Below are positions 8,581-16,293 of a DNA stretch of 26,776 nucleotides, in pieces. The notes below the pieces were generated by a model that saw nothing but the letters and a program-made list of their open reading frames with translations, ran no database searches and was not told where the DNA came from. The translations under genes were made by a program, and so were the position numbers. The DNA comes from JBBPYC01 sp038200275 (lineage in GTDB: Bacteria; Pseudomonadota; Gammaproteobacteria; Burkholderiales; Burkholderiaceae_C): positions 1 to 26,776 of the forward strand of contig JBBPYC010000013.1 of assembly GCA_038200275.1 (NCBI GenBank), in the 5' to 3' direction. Each line of letters starts with the position of its first letter. Position 1 is the stretch's first letter.

Positions 8581-10936
8581 AGCCTAAAGCCCTGATAAAA
8601 CTCCGTAGCCTGCTCGACACAATGTCCCGCTCGGCTTCGATGTCAGTCAACGTCACGCGATACCTGTCCCACCAGTTTTCAAACTCCGCGACGACCTTCT
8701 GCCGCTGCATGCTGATGTATCGCTCCAGGATCACCCGCATGTCGTCGCGCAGAATCGCCAGCAGCAGCGCGGCAGCACCGGCTTCGTCCAGCGCATCGAC
8801 CGCCATATTCAGCCGCTCTGCAAAACCCAACTCCTGCGTCCTGACTTCCTTCTTCAGCGCCGTGAGCTGCTTCTTCCATTCCTTGAGCTGCGCCTCGTCG
8901 ACAGCCGGCTCGTCGTCAGCAACCTCGGCATCGTCACCCTCCTCGCCCGCACCTTTGCCCGGCGTCGCTGCCTTGAGCTGACTGTCCAATCCGGCCTTGC
9001 GCGCCTCCAACTCGGCCAGTGCCTCTACAAACTCGCCCATCAGGAACTTGACCAGCTTGTGCTCCAGCGGGTTGTCCTTCGCTTTTTCGTCGTCCATTGC
9101 GGTCAGGATGCTGGTGCGCCACGCATCGACCACGCCCTTGGCGCCACGCGCCATCAGCGTCATGAACTCGTACTTCGCGTCTTCCCAGAATCCGGCCACG
9201 ATGCCACGCACCTGAAAGCGGCCCAGCACGCCCGCCGGCTCCAGCGCGGCGCTGAAGCTGTGCAGCAAGTCGTTGCGCAGGCCGACGAAGCCGCGCGCGC
9301 CAGCACCCATACCAGCCAGCGCGGTGATGCGCGGGCTGTGCGCCTGCCACCACGCATCGAAGGCATCGCGCATGGCCTGCTCACGGGCCATCAGACCCGT
9401 GTTCGTCTCGACGGCGGGCTTGATGGCCTGCCGCGTTGCCAGGTCAGGCTGGAAATCGAAGTAGCCGGCATCGCGCTCGACGAACAGCGCCAGCGGGTCC
9501 AGACCGTGCGCGGCGAACAGCGCCGCCTTGGCCTGCACCTCGGCCTTCGGCACGCCGCCGGCCAGGTGCGCGCGCACGTCGTGCGGCTCGGGTGGCGGTG
9601 CGTTGTCGGCGTAGCGGCGGATATTGAGGTTGCAGTCGTTTTCGCGCAGCGTGGCGTTGGGCACGATGGCGCTGAAGCCGGGTGACTCGGCAAAGTTCTC
9701 GAAGGTGTTGACGATCTTCTCGATGTGCTCTGGGGCAAGGTGGTTCTGCGCGCGGCCCTCGAAATACTCGCGGTCGGCGTTGATGAACAGCACCCTGCCC
9801 TGGCGCTCGGCCGGCTTGCCGCTGTGGTTGCCTTGCCGCTGGCGCAGCACCAGCACGCAGGCCGGGATGCCGGTGCCGTAGAACAGGTTGGCGGGCAGGC
9901 CGATCACGGCTTCGAACAGGTCGGCTTCGATCATCGCGGCGCGGATGGCACGTTCTTCGCCGCCGCGAAACAGCACGCCGTGCGGCATCACGGTGGCGAC
10001 CATGCCGCCGTCGCGCGTGACCGCCAGCATGTGCTGCAGGAACATCAGGTCGGCTTTCTTACTGCCCAGCGACACCTCGCCGTAGCGAAAACGCTCGGAG
10101 CGGAACTTGGGCGCCCAGACCGGCTGGCCCGTGCGGTCGGTGTCGGTGGTGCCCCAGTTGATCGAAAACGGCGGATTCGACAGCACGCGGTCGAAGCGCA
10201 TCAACTCGCCGCCTTCGGCGTGCTGCGGCTCGGCCCGGGTGCCGTCGCCGCCGTGTTCGTCGATGTATTCCTTGGCCAGAATCAGCATGCCGCCCGAGCC
10301 GACGCAGGGGTCGTAGATGCTGTGCTGCTGTTCGGGCTTGACCAGCCGCACCATCATGCGCACCACCGAACGTGGCGTGTAGAACTCGCCGCCCTTCTTG
10401 CCGGCGGAGTCGGCGAACTCGCCGATCAGGTATTCGTAGGCGGCGCCCAGCAGGTCGGGAAACTCGAAGTCCTCGTTGCGCAGCCGGTAGTTGCTGAAGT
10501 GGCTGATGAGCTGACGCAGCTTGATGTCGGGGATCTTGCTTTGGCCGACCTTGCGCGAGAAGTCGATGTGCTCGAGCACCCCGGCGAGACTGGAGTTATT
10601 GCTTTCCAGGCCACCCAGGGCGCGATTCAGAAAGCCGCCAACGTCGGTGTGGGCCTCATCGACCAGATGCTGCCAGCGCGACGTGGGCGGCACGTAAAAA
10701 GATAGGCCGTACCAGCGTTTGAGTTCGGCGCTCTCCTTGGCCTCGGCCGGTGTTCTGCCGGCGGCGATTTCCCGCGAGATGACCTGCTCGCGGCGCTGGT
10801 CGAACACGTCGGAGCAGCGCTTGAGGAACAACATCCCGAAGATGTATTCCTTGAATTCCGACGCATCCATCTTGCCGCGCAGGATGTCAGCCGCTTTGAA
10901 AAGGTGGCGTTCGAGTTGTTGGAGAGTCAGAGGCAT
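8573..10936 (-). CDS. hsdM: Type I DNA methyltransferase subunit (HsdM), apparently with internal deletion
   Basis: HsdM transfers methyl groups from AdoMet to adenine N6 in the HsdS-chosen target. The start at 10936 (MPLTLQQLERHLFKAADILRG) matches the family N-terminus; the open frame extends upstream to 11101 without family character. The 787 residues include the N12-type helical domain, FYTPRSVV (185-192), AdoMet motif I DPCVGSGGML (209-218), the catalytic SNPPFS (253-258) and a long helical C-terminus ending ALGYV. Only about 35 residues separate motif I from NPPF. Relatives carry about 40 more there, including a YGQE-type block, a KMN-LHG helix and an NDDTL-type motif that help bind AdoMet. 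Here the sequence jumps from EHGGDG to AEPQH, near residues 231-239, with the frame kept. Catalysis is therefore doubtful. The end overlaps the hsdS start by 8 nt. Confidence 0.92.
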   Translation of the reverse strand: MPLTLQQLERHLFKAADILRGKMDASEFKEYIFGMLFLKRCSDVFDQRREQVISREIAAGRTPAEAKESAELKRWYGLSFYVPPTSRWQHLVDEAHTDVGGFLNRALGGLESNNSSLAGVLEHIDFSRKVGQSKIPDIKLRQLISHFSNYRLRNEDFEFPDLLGAAYEYLIGEFADSAGKKGGEFYTPRSVVRMMVRLVKPEQQHSIYDPCVGSGGMLILAKEYIDEHGGDGTRAEPQHAEGGELMRFDRVLSNPPFSINWGTTDTDRTGQPVWAPKFRSERFRYGEVSLGSKKADLMFLQHMLAVTRDGGMVATVMPHGVLFRGGEERAIRAAMIEADLFEAVIGLPANLFYGTGIPACVLVLRQRQGNHSGKPAERQGRVLFINADREYFEGRAQNHLAPEHIEKIVNTFENFAESPGFSAIVPNATLRENDCNLNIRRYADNAPPPEPHDVRAHLAGGVPKAEVQAKAALFAAHGLDPLALFVERDAGYFDFQPDLATRQAIKPAVETNTGLMAREQAMRDAFDAWWQAHSPRITALAGMGAGARGFVGLRNDLLHSFSAALEPAGVLGRFQVRGIVAGFWEDAKYEFMTLMARGAKGVVDAWRTSILTAMDDEKAKDNPLEHKLVKFLMGEFVEALAELEARKAGLDSQLKAATPGKGAGEEGDDAEVADDEPAVDEAQLKEWKKQLTALKKEVRTQELGFAERLNMAVDALDEAGAAALLLAILRDDMRVILERYISMQRQKVVAEFENWWDRYRVTLTDIEAERDIVSSRLRSFIRALGYV

Positions 10937-10943
10937 GAGGCAG

Positions 10944-10975
10944 AAACGGTTAAGCGGGCGATACGCAAACCGTTT
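10944..10975. promoter_or_regulatory. Inverted repeat directly upstream of hsdM
   Basis: AAACGGTT (10944-10951) and AACCGTTT (10968-10975) are perfect 8-bp inverted arms around a 16-bp spacer, 7 bp in front of the hsdM start codon. The position fits an operator, or a leader hairpin covering the ribosome binding site. There is no direct evidence of function. Confidence 0.45.
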
Positions 10976-11112
10976 GCTCCGGTCTGCCAACGACCCATGA
11001 CGATGAGAGCCAGCAAGTTGAACCGCACTTTGGAAACGCGACGATGGATAACGCCCGAACCTGACCGAGCAGTGATCCGCGCAAGGCACAGTGATCACCA
11101 AGCAAATCGCGC

Positions 11113-11136
11113 TGTGGGGGCAAATGTGGGGGCAAA
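11113..11136. repeat. Perfect tandem 12-bp repeat near the tRNA gene
   Basis: The unit TGTGGGGGCAAA occurs twice without a spacer, about 70 bp past the 3' end of tRNA-Arg on the island side. G-tract repeats of this look occur next to tRNA-integrated elements in my recollection, so it may be a scar of integrase arm sites. No integrase gene is present here. Confidence 0.5.
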
Positions 11137-11162
11137 AGTGCCTATGCGATCGACAAATGGAA

Positions 11163-11193
11163 ACGGGCTAGCCCCCGATGAGAGCTAACCCGT
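11163..11193 (-). terminator. Probable hairpin terminator behind tRNA-Arg
   Basis: Read on the minus strand, ACGGGTTAGC pairs with GCTAGCCCGT over 10 bp (one G-T pair) around an 11-nt loop, followed by only a short T run (TTTCC). It starts 10 nt after the encoded CCA of tRNA-Arg, where a terminator or processing hairpin is expected. The short T run makes efficiency uncertain. Confidence 0.55.
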
Positions 11194-11202
11194 TGATTTT
11201 GT

Positions 11203-11279
11203 TGGTGCGGCTGGCAGGAATTGAACCCACGACCCCTTGGTTCGTAGCCAAGTACTCTATCCAACTGAGCTACAGCCGC
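11203..11279 (-). tRNA. tRNA-Arg(ACG)
   Basis: The minus strand folds as a complete 77-nt tRNA. The acceptor arms GCGGCTG and CAGCCGC pair perfectly, followed by discriminator A and an encoded CCA. The D-arm segment AGCTCAGTTGGATAGAGT is canonical. The anticodon stem CTTGG/CCAAG closes the loop CTACGAA, giving anticodon ACG; its first base is normally converted to inosine and reads CGU, CGC and CGA. The T-arm carries GTTCAATTC. Its 3' end faces the restriction-modification region, the side on which tRNA-targeting elements insert. No second copy of the tRNA 3' end was seen between here and base 1. Confidence 0.96.
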
Positions 11280-11289
11280 AACGGGTGGA

Positions 11290-11295
11290 ATTGTA
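11290..11295 (-). promoter_or_regulatory. -10 box of the tRNA-Arg promoter
   Basis: TACAAT on the minus strand ends 11 bp before the mature tRNA 5' end, a normal distance for a tRNA promoter. No good -35 hexamer is seen at 16-18 bp spacing, so the promoter call rests mainly on the -10 box. Confidence 0.5.
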
Positions 11296-11403
11296 GCAGG
11301 CACACTACCAAGCTTGGTCCAGCGACATCCGCTGCGCCGCCAGGCACGTACTTGTGCAATGCAGCTTGAAATCTTCGCTTTGTGTGCACGCAGGATTGGC
11401 GCC

Positions 11404-11419
11404 AGCGGACGGGTCCGCT
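11404..11419. promoter_or_regulatory. Inverted repeat between tRNA-Arg and the sigma-factor gene
   Basis: AGCGGAC (11404-11410) and GTCCGCT (11413-11419) are perfect 7-bp arms with a 2-bp spacer, centred about 125 bp upstream of the sigma-factor ATG. The tight palindrome suits a dimeric DNA-binding protein better than an RNA hairpin. Its role is unknown; no clear ECF-type promoter was found in this 256-bp gap. Confidence 0.3.
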
Positions 11420-11535
11420 CGGAATTGGCTAGGCGCACTCGCCCGAAATCAAGCTCAAAGGATTTAAGCGGCGAAGGCAGGCTGTCGGTCACAGATCAAC
11501 AACGCTTTGGCCATCATTTATCGCACAATGCGCGG

Positions 11536-12111
11536 ATGAATCCGGCCACCTCCGACACCAACCTGATCGGCTTACTCGACCGCATCGCGGCACACGATCA
11601 CGCAGCACTCAAGCTCTTGTACGAATGCACAGCGCCTCGCTTGTATGGACTGGCGCTGCGGGTGGTTGGCCAGAGGGAATCTGCCGAAGACGTGCTGCAA
11701 GAAGCATTTTTGACGATCTGGCGCTCCGCCGCGGACTACCGCGCGACGCTCAGCCCGCCAATGGCGTGGCTCGGCTTGATCGTGCGAAGCCGCGCACTCG
11801 ACAGCCTGCGGCGACTCGGCGCCAGCCGCAGTCACCTGACGCAGCCAATCGATGAACACCTCGCCGCAGTACTTGAGGGAGATCTACCTAGCCCCTTGGC
11901 ATACGCAGACGCCAGCGAGCAGGCTTCCGCTCTGCACCGGTGCCTGAGCCAACTCGATCACCGGCAGCGGGACGTGATCACTTCTGCCTACCTGCGTGAG
12001 CTCAGCCACAACGAACTCGCCAAGCAGCTCAAGTTGCCCCTCGGTACCGTCAAGACCTGGATTCGCCGAGGTTTGGAGCAACTGCGCGGCTGCCTCGCAC
12101 ATTTCGCGTGA
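11536..12111 (+). CDS. ECF RNA polymerase sigma factor (RpoE/SigK-like)
   Basis: This 191-residue protein has the two-domain layout of extracytoplasmic-function sigma factors, which direct RNA polymerase to stress promoters once released by an anti-sigma factor. Region 2 covers about 15-95 (YGLALRVVGQRESAEDVLQEAFLTIW, split as YGLALRVVG and ESAEDVLQEAF, then IVRSRALDSLRR). Region 4 covers about 135-190 (LDHRQRDVITSAYLREL, then LPLGTVKTWIRRG as the helix-turn-helix). ATG 11536 is chosen because the conserved part begins there; the frame is open back to 11314. The next gene encodes the matching membrane anti-sigma factor 41 bp downstream, so the two form a regulatory pair. The stimulus cannot be read from the sequence. 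Confidence 0.92.
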   Translation: MNPATSDTNLIGLLDRIAAHDHAALKLLYECTAPRLYGLALRVVGQRESAEDVLQEAFLTIWRSAADYRATLSPPMAWLGLIVRSRALDSLRRLGASRSHLTQPIDEHLAAVLEGDLPSPLAYADASEQASALHRCLSQLDHRQRDVITSAYLRELSHNELAKQLKLPLGTVKTWIRRGLEQLRGCLAHFA

Positions 12112-12152
12112 TGCAGTTCGCTGTCGCGCAATCGATGCGAAAAGACTGATCT

Positions 12153-12935
12153 ATGCATTTGCCTCATCATCCGCAATTGCTTGACCGATTGGCAGCTGAG
12201 TACGCGCTTGGCAGCTTACAGAATGGCGCGCGTCGGCGCTTCGAGACGCAGGCACGGACGGAGCCCTCGGTGCAGGCCGCGGCACTGGTGTGGCAGGCAC
12301 GATTGGCGGGTTTGAATGAGCTGCAGCCCAGCGTATCGCCAGACCCCGTGGTCTGGCAACGCATCGACAATCTGGTGTATGCAGAACAGGCACAGCGTGC
12401 GCAGCGGGCTGTGCGGTCAGCGTCAGTTGCAACGCTCGAGCGCGCCACAGGCTGGCGAAGCTTGGCGCTCTGGCGCACATTGGCCTTTAGCGGCGTGCTG
12501 GCCACGGTGCTGGTCGTGCTAAATACTGGACAGCTGGAGCGTCGCCACAGTGCCACGGTCGCGAGCCTGCAGAGTCGACTCGATGCGGCGCCCTTGATCG
12601 AGTACGTGGCGGTGTTGTCTGGCCGCCCTGAGGACAAACCGATTCTTGTGCAGTTCGATCCGAAGAGTCGTCAGCTCACGCTCAAGCGCGCGGGCTCAGC
12701 TGGGGTCGCTGGAGACAAGTCACTGCAATTATGGGCATTGGTGGCAGACCAGGCGCCTCGCTCGCTCGGCGTACTCGGCGACGCTCCGGTCGAACGGATC
12801 AGCGCAAGTGCGGACGCTGTAAGCAACGTGCCAACACTTGCGATCAGTCTGGAACCGCGCGGTGGCGTGCCCAGTGAAGGCGGGCCAACCGGGCCAGTGC
12901 TCTACAAAGGCGCATTGCTACACACGGTTCTGTAG
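12153..12935 (+). CDS. RskA-type membrane anti-sigma factor
   Basis: The 260-residue protein starts with a short cytoplasmic domain carrying the AAEYALGSL motif (14-22) that marks RskA-like (anti-sigma-K) factors. One membrane helix lies at about 106-125 (ALWRTLAFSGVLATVLVVL). The periplasmic part has the RskA-family pattern, with LQLWALVADQAPRSLGVL followed by LAISLEPRGGVPSEGGPTG. It should hold the preceding sigma factor at the membrane until proteolysis or a signal frees it. There is no HxxxCxxC zinc motif, so it is not of the ZAS type. The gene ends 18 bp before the convergent fdhD stop. Confidence 0.9.
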   Translation: MHLPHHPQLLDRLAAEYALGSLQNGARRRFETQARTEPSVQAAALVWQARLAGLNELQPSVSPDPVVWQRIDNLVYAEQAQRAQRAVRSASVATLERATGWRSLALWRTLAFSGVLATVLVVLNTGQLERRHSATVASLQSRLDAAPLIEYVAVLSGRPEDKPILVQFDPKSRQLTLKRAGSAGVAGDKSLQLWALVADQAPRSLGVLGDAPVERISASADAVSNVPTLAISLEPRGGVPSEGGPTGPVLYKGALLHTVL

Positions 12936-12953
12936 GCCATCGGGAGCAATCAC

Positions 12954-13886
12954 TCAAGCGCCTGACTCGCCTCCGCCCGAGCTGGCGGGCTGCTGCGTAG
13001 CAGCGGTGTCGAAGCGGATCCGATCGGGTGTCGCGTAACAGAGAAATCGCCGGTTCGTTGCACGCCCCACGGCACACAAGCCAAGCCGCTCCGCAAGGTC
13101 GAATCCCATCTGCGTGATGCCGCTGCGGGAAATCACGATCGGCACGCCCATTTGGGCAGACTTCATGATCATCTCGCTGGTCAGTCGCCCGGTCGTGTAG
13201 AACACGCACTCGGCGGCAGACGCAGCGGACGGATCATCTTGCTGAAGCCACATCCAGCCTGCGATGGTATCGATTGCATTGTGGCGCCCGACGTCTTCTA
13301 CGAACAGCAGCATTTGCGCACCCCGAAACAACGCGCAACCGTGGACCGAGCCGGCAGACTTGTATGTGCTCTCCTGCAATCGAATTGCGTTGACAATTCC
13401 GTACAGCGTGGCCTGCGTAATGCACGCTTGTGAGGCCGGCGGCAAACTGATTGAGTCGATGTCGTCCATCAGACCACCGAAGACGCTGCCCTGACCACAG
13501 CCCGTGGTGATGACGCGGCGCGCCGTGCGCTGTTCGACCGCATCGATTCCCTCACGGGTCTTGACCGCCGCAGCGTTCACGTCCCAATCGACGGTAATGG
13601 ACTCGATGTCGCTGAGCGCGTCGATCAGCCGTTGGTTGCGCAGAAAACCCAGCACAAGCCACTCTGGCTGCGCCCCGAGTGTCATGAGCGTGACGAGCTC
13701 TCGGTTATCGACATAGATTGTCAGTGGCCGCTCAGCCGGAATGGAGACAACTGTGCGGGCGCCGTTTTCATCCGTGACCGTTACCGTTCCCGTAGTCGGC
13801 GCCCGAGCATGCGTTAGACGGGGCGCCGCAGTCATGGCGGGCGAATCGATAGTCAATGCCGCGGTCCGATCAATGGGTGCTGCCAA
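12954..13886 (-). CDS. fdhD: Formate dehydrogenase sulfurtransferase FdhD
   Basis: FdhD moves sulfur from a cysteine desulfurase to the Mo-bisMGD cofactor, a step needed for active formate dehydrogenase. The 310-residue protein shows ERPLTIYVDNRELVTLM (52-68), LVLGFLRNQRLI, FVEDVGRHNAIDTI and FYTTGRLTSEMIMK, all family hallmarks. The catalytic loop reads TTGCGQGS, with C130 present but Gly133 where E. coli FdhD has a second Cys (CGVC). The start is uncertain: Met1 (13886) or Met18 (13835) are both possible, as homology begins after residue 35. It is the last gene of the formate dehydrogenase cluster, 176 bp behind the exported Ala-rich protein, and may have its own promoter in that gap. Confidence 0.93.
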   Translation of the reverse strand: MAAPIDRTAALTIDSPAMTAAPRLTHARAPTTGTVTVTDENGARTVVSIPAERPLTIYVDNRELVTLMTLGAQPEWLVLGFLRNQRLIDALSDIESITVDWDVNAAAVKTREGIDAVEQRTARRVITTGCGQGSVFGGLMDDIDSISLPPASQACITQATLYGIVNAIRLQESTYKSAGSVHGCALFRGAQMLLFVEDVGRHNAIDTIAGWMWLQQDDPSAASAAECVFYTTGRLTSEMIMKSAQMGVPIVISRSGITQMGFDLAERLGLCAVGRATNRRFLCYATPDRIRFDTAATQQPASSGGGESGA

Positions 13887-14062
13887 GTGGCAATTTCTGG
13901 GCTTTGCAAGCCAAACCTATTGCAGTTCAGAACTGGAGGTCATGAAACATCATCGACGAACAGTGTTTTCGATCGAATCGCTCAAAAACTCAGCAGCTGA
14001 TCATGATCTAAATGCCACGTCTCAGATATGAACGCCGGTCATCTCGGCCTAGAAATGGAACC

Positions 14063-15088
14063 TCAGGGTTTGGACGGTGCGCTTGTCGTAACTGCATTGG
14101 CGGACGGTGCAGAGGCGGTTTTGCTTGCAGCAATCTCGGCCGCAGCAGTTGCCGCAGCAATCGCTGCGTCGACCGATACGCCAGCCTGTGTTTGTGTAGA
14201 TACCGCAGGCATCATGGCCGGTACGGAAGCTGAGGTCGTCCCAATGGCACTTGACGACGTCGTGCGGCCTGTACTGTTCGGCGTCCCTGGCGCGCTTGCG
14301 GCTGGAGTCGCGACAGGCACAGTCGGTATTGACGAGGCTGGTGCGGTCATTGCGGGTGCCATTGGGCTTGGCGATATCGAAAACGGTGTACTTGTGACCG
14401 CCTGCGGCGCAGCGGCACGTGCTGCTGCGCTAGCCGCTCCTTGGGTCGGTGCTGTTTCTGCCTGGGGCAGAGCCGGCATCGATGCACGGAACAGTGGCAA
14501 ATGCGCAGTTGCTGCATCGATCTTGCCCACACTGCTCGCTCGCGCGGGGAGACTTGCTGCTGTGGCAGAAGCAGGCGACGTGGAAGGTGGTGCGACCGCC
14601 GTTGCTGCAGGCGAATGTGCACCCGATGCTTCAATCGGTCGAGACACTGCCGGCGCCGGCTGACCGACCGAGGCTGCCTTTGACGCTTCTGCGGGATCCA
14701 CCGCATTCTTGCGTTCGCTGATGACAGGGGGTGAATCGGCTGTCGAAGGTGGTGAGTGCGCGCCAGCAGCTTCAAGTTTTGGTGCTGTTGCAGACGCAGC
14801 CAATGCGGGTGCTGCAGCCGTTACCGCCGCGTAGGGACCAGGATCAACACAACCCGGGAGCGGCTGGTCAGGTTTGCTCAAATCGGCCAAGTTGTGGCTC
14901 TTCCGGTAACTACTCACCACATCATCTTGTGCGGTGCACAGCTTAAAGGACTCAACCTTGGCACTCCAGACGGCTTTCGCTGCTGCGTCAGCAGCCTTTG
15001 TTTTGCCACCTTCGTCCAAAGGCGGCAACTTCGCATGCGCTGTTGCTGCAAGCAGCGCCGCCGCTGCGGCCATCTGAATCGTTCGCAT
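14063..15088 (-). CDS. Exported Ala/Ser/Thr/Pro-rich protein of the formate dehydrogenase cluster
   Basis: The 341-residue product begins with a signal peptide (MRTIQMAAAAALLAATAHA, cleavage near 19/20). A conserved-looking domain of about 65 residues follows, with two cysteines (C51 in FKLCTAQD, C80 in PGCVDPGP). The rest is low-complexity Ala, Ser, Thr and Pro. A motif is repeated in it: EAAGAHSPPSTADSPP at about 106-121 and EASGAHSPAATAVAPPS at about 153-169. From recollection, short proteins with one such EA-GAHSP motif accompany this type of formate dehydrogenase in Burkholderiales, and the long tail here seems expanded. It lies 21 bp behind the cytochrome b gene. Function is unknown; a periplasmic role near the enzyme is inferred from the signal peptide and position. 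Confidence 0.75.
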   Translation of the reverse strand: MRTIQMAAAAALLAATAHAKLPPLDEGGKTKAADAAAKAVWSAKVESFKLCTAQDDVVSSYRKSHNLADLSKPDQPLPGCVDPGPYAAVTAAAPALAASATAPKLEAAGAHSPPSTADSPPVISERKNAVDPAEASKAASVGQPAPAVSRPIEASGAHSPAATAVAPPSTSPASATAASLPARASSVGKIDAATAHLPLFRASMPALPQAETAPTQGAASAAARAAAPQAVTSTPFSISPSPMAPAMTAPASSIPTVPVATPAASAPGTPNSTGRTTSSSAIGTTSASVPAMMPAVSTQTQAGVSVDAAIAAATAAAEIAASKTASAPSANAVTTSAPSKP

Positions 15089-15109
15089 TAAGTCGGGTCC
15101 TTGTTGTTG

Positions 15110-16273
15110 TCAAGTTCTAACGGACGGTGCCCGTGAGGCACTGCTGCTGGAGCGCACCAACGGCCGGGAACGCTGCACGGGAACGCGACCACTTCGCACG
15201 TCCTGATACCAGTAGCCATGATGCTCACGCGCCCAAGTCTCGTCGACCCACCCTTTGCGCATGGCGTGATACGCGCCTTCCATGCCCAACGTGCCAATGT
15301 AGATATGACCTGCGATGGCTCCCATCATAAGTAGCGTGGCGATGGCATGCACCATATGACTGAGCTGCATCGTTTGCCGGTCATAAACCAGGTTCGGGAT
15401 CAAATGATCCAGTACCAACCCGGAAGCGACCACAATGCTGCCCAGAAACAGCACCGCACCCCAAAACAGCAGTTTCTCGCCGGCGTTGAAGCGGTGCGAC
15501 GGTGCTTCCGCACCGCCGAACATCCCGCCACCTGCTTTGATCCATGCCCAATCCCCACGCTGCGGAAAATTGTCCTTGATAAACGTGACGATCACGACCA
15601 ACAAAGACACCACGAACAATGGACCAACAAAGTTGTGCACCGTCTTAAGCACATAGGTAACCGGTCCGAACACCGAATTCCCAGCCCACGGAGCAATTAA
15701 GTACCGACCGAAGATGATTGTCAGTCCGGAAATCGCAAGAATGACGAAGGCAATGGCATTGGCCCAGTGGGCGGACCGCTCGAACGGCGTAAAGCGCTCG
15801 ATGCTTCGGCCTGTCTTACGACCATGGGTACGCATCGGGCCCACTGCGAAATACATCAGAAACAACGCACCCAGCACGATCAACAGCAAAGCGCCGCCGT
15901 ACGGAATGATCCAACGATTGCGAACTTCGCGCCAAGCTTCGCCAGCGGTCGTTGCACGCATGCCGAAGTAACTCACCGGTGGTTGGATCAGTACGCCAGC
16001 TTCTGGAAACTGGTCGGCTGGCAGACTGCTGTAACCTGCCACGCCGCCTTGTGCTTTACGCCACATCGGCGCGTTGTTGAGCGGTTGCACCTGCGCGCGC
16101 GCTGCATTGGACTGGGTGCTATAGCCCGGCTCGGTGCTGGCATCAGGCCGCACCTCAAAAATACTTTGACTCTGAATGCCGCCTGTGGCCGCCACTGTCC
16201 CAGGCGCCTGGGACCAAGCCCCCGAGATCAAACCGATTGCGGCAAGAATGAAGACAATAATTGAGCGCTGCAC
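15110..16273 (-). CDS. Formate dehydrogenase gamma subunit, cytochrome b
   Basis: This membrane subunit takes electrons from the Fe-S subunit through b-type hemes and reduces quinone. The 387-residue protein has an N-terminal signal-like helix (about 4-20), then a periplasmic stretch of about 100 residues. Five hydrophobic helices follow at about 122-144, 170-188, 212-232, 267-287 and 303-325. Candidate heme histidines are H169 (FERSAHW), H213 (KTVHNFVGP), H306/H309 (LSHMVHA) and H323 (AGHIYIG). The C-terminus has REHHGYWYQDVRSG and a basic, Ser-rich tail. It is longer than E. coli FdoI (about 211 residues) because of the N-terminal extension, a form common in beta- and epsilonproteobacteria. 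It follows the small lipoprotein gene by 20 bp. Confidence 0.93.
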   Translation of the reverse strand: MQRSIIVFILAAIGLISGAWSQAPGTVAATGGIQSQSIFEVRPDASTEPGYSTQSNAARAQVQPLNNAPMWRKAQGGVAGYSSLPADQFPEAGVLIQPPVSYFGMRATTAGEAWREVRNRWIIPYGGALLLIVLGALFLMYFAVGPMRTHGRKTGRSIERFTPFERSAHWANAIAFVILAISGLTIIFGRYLIAPWAGNSVFGPVTYVLKTVHNFVGPLFVVSLLVVIVTFIKDNFPQRGDWAWIKAGGGMFGGAEAPSHRFNAGEKLLFWGAVLFLGSIVVASGLVLDHLIPNLVYDRQTMQLSHMVHAIATLLMMGAIAGHIYIGTLGMEGAYHAMRKGWVDETWAREHHGYWYQDVRSGRVPVQRSRPLVRSSSSASRAPSVRT

Positions 16274-16293
16274 GAAAAATCTCCTGGCCGCGT

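Noticed and set aside
14028..14663. Long plus-strand Ala/Gly-rich frame of 211 codons
   Set aside because: It is antisense to the Ala/Ser/Pro-rich exported protein; the low-complexity GC-rich repeats keep the opposite frame open. The minus-strand frame has a signal peptide and fits the operon.
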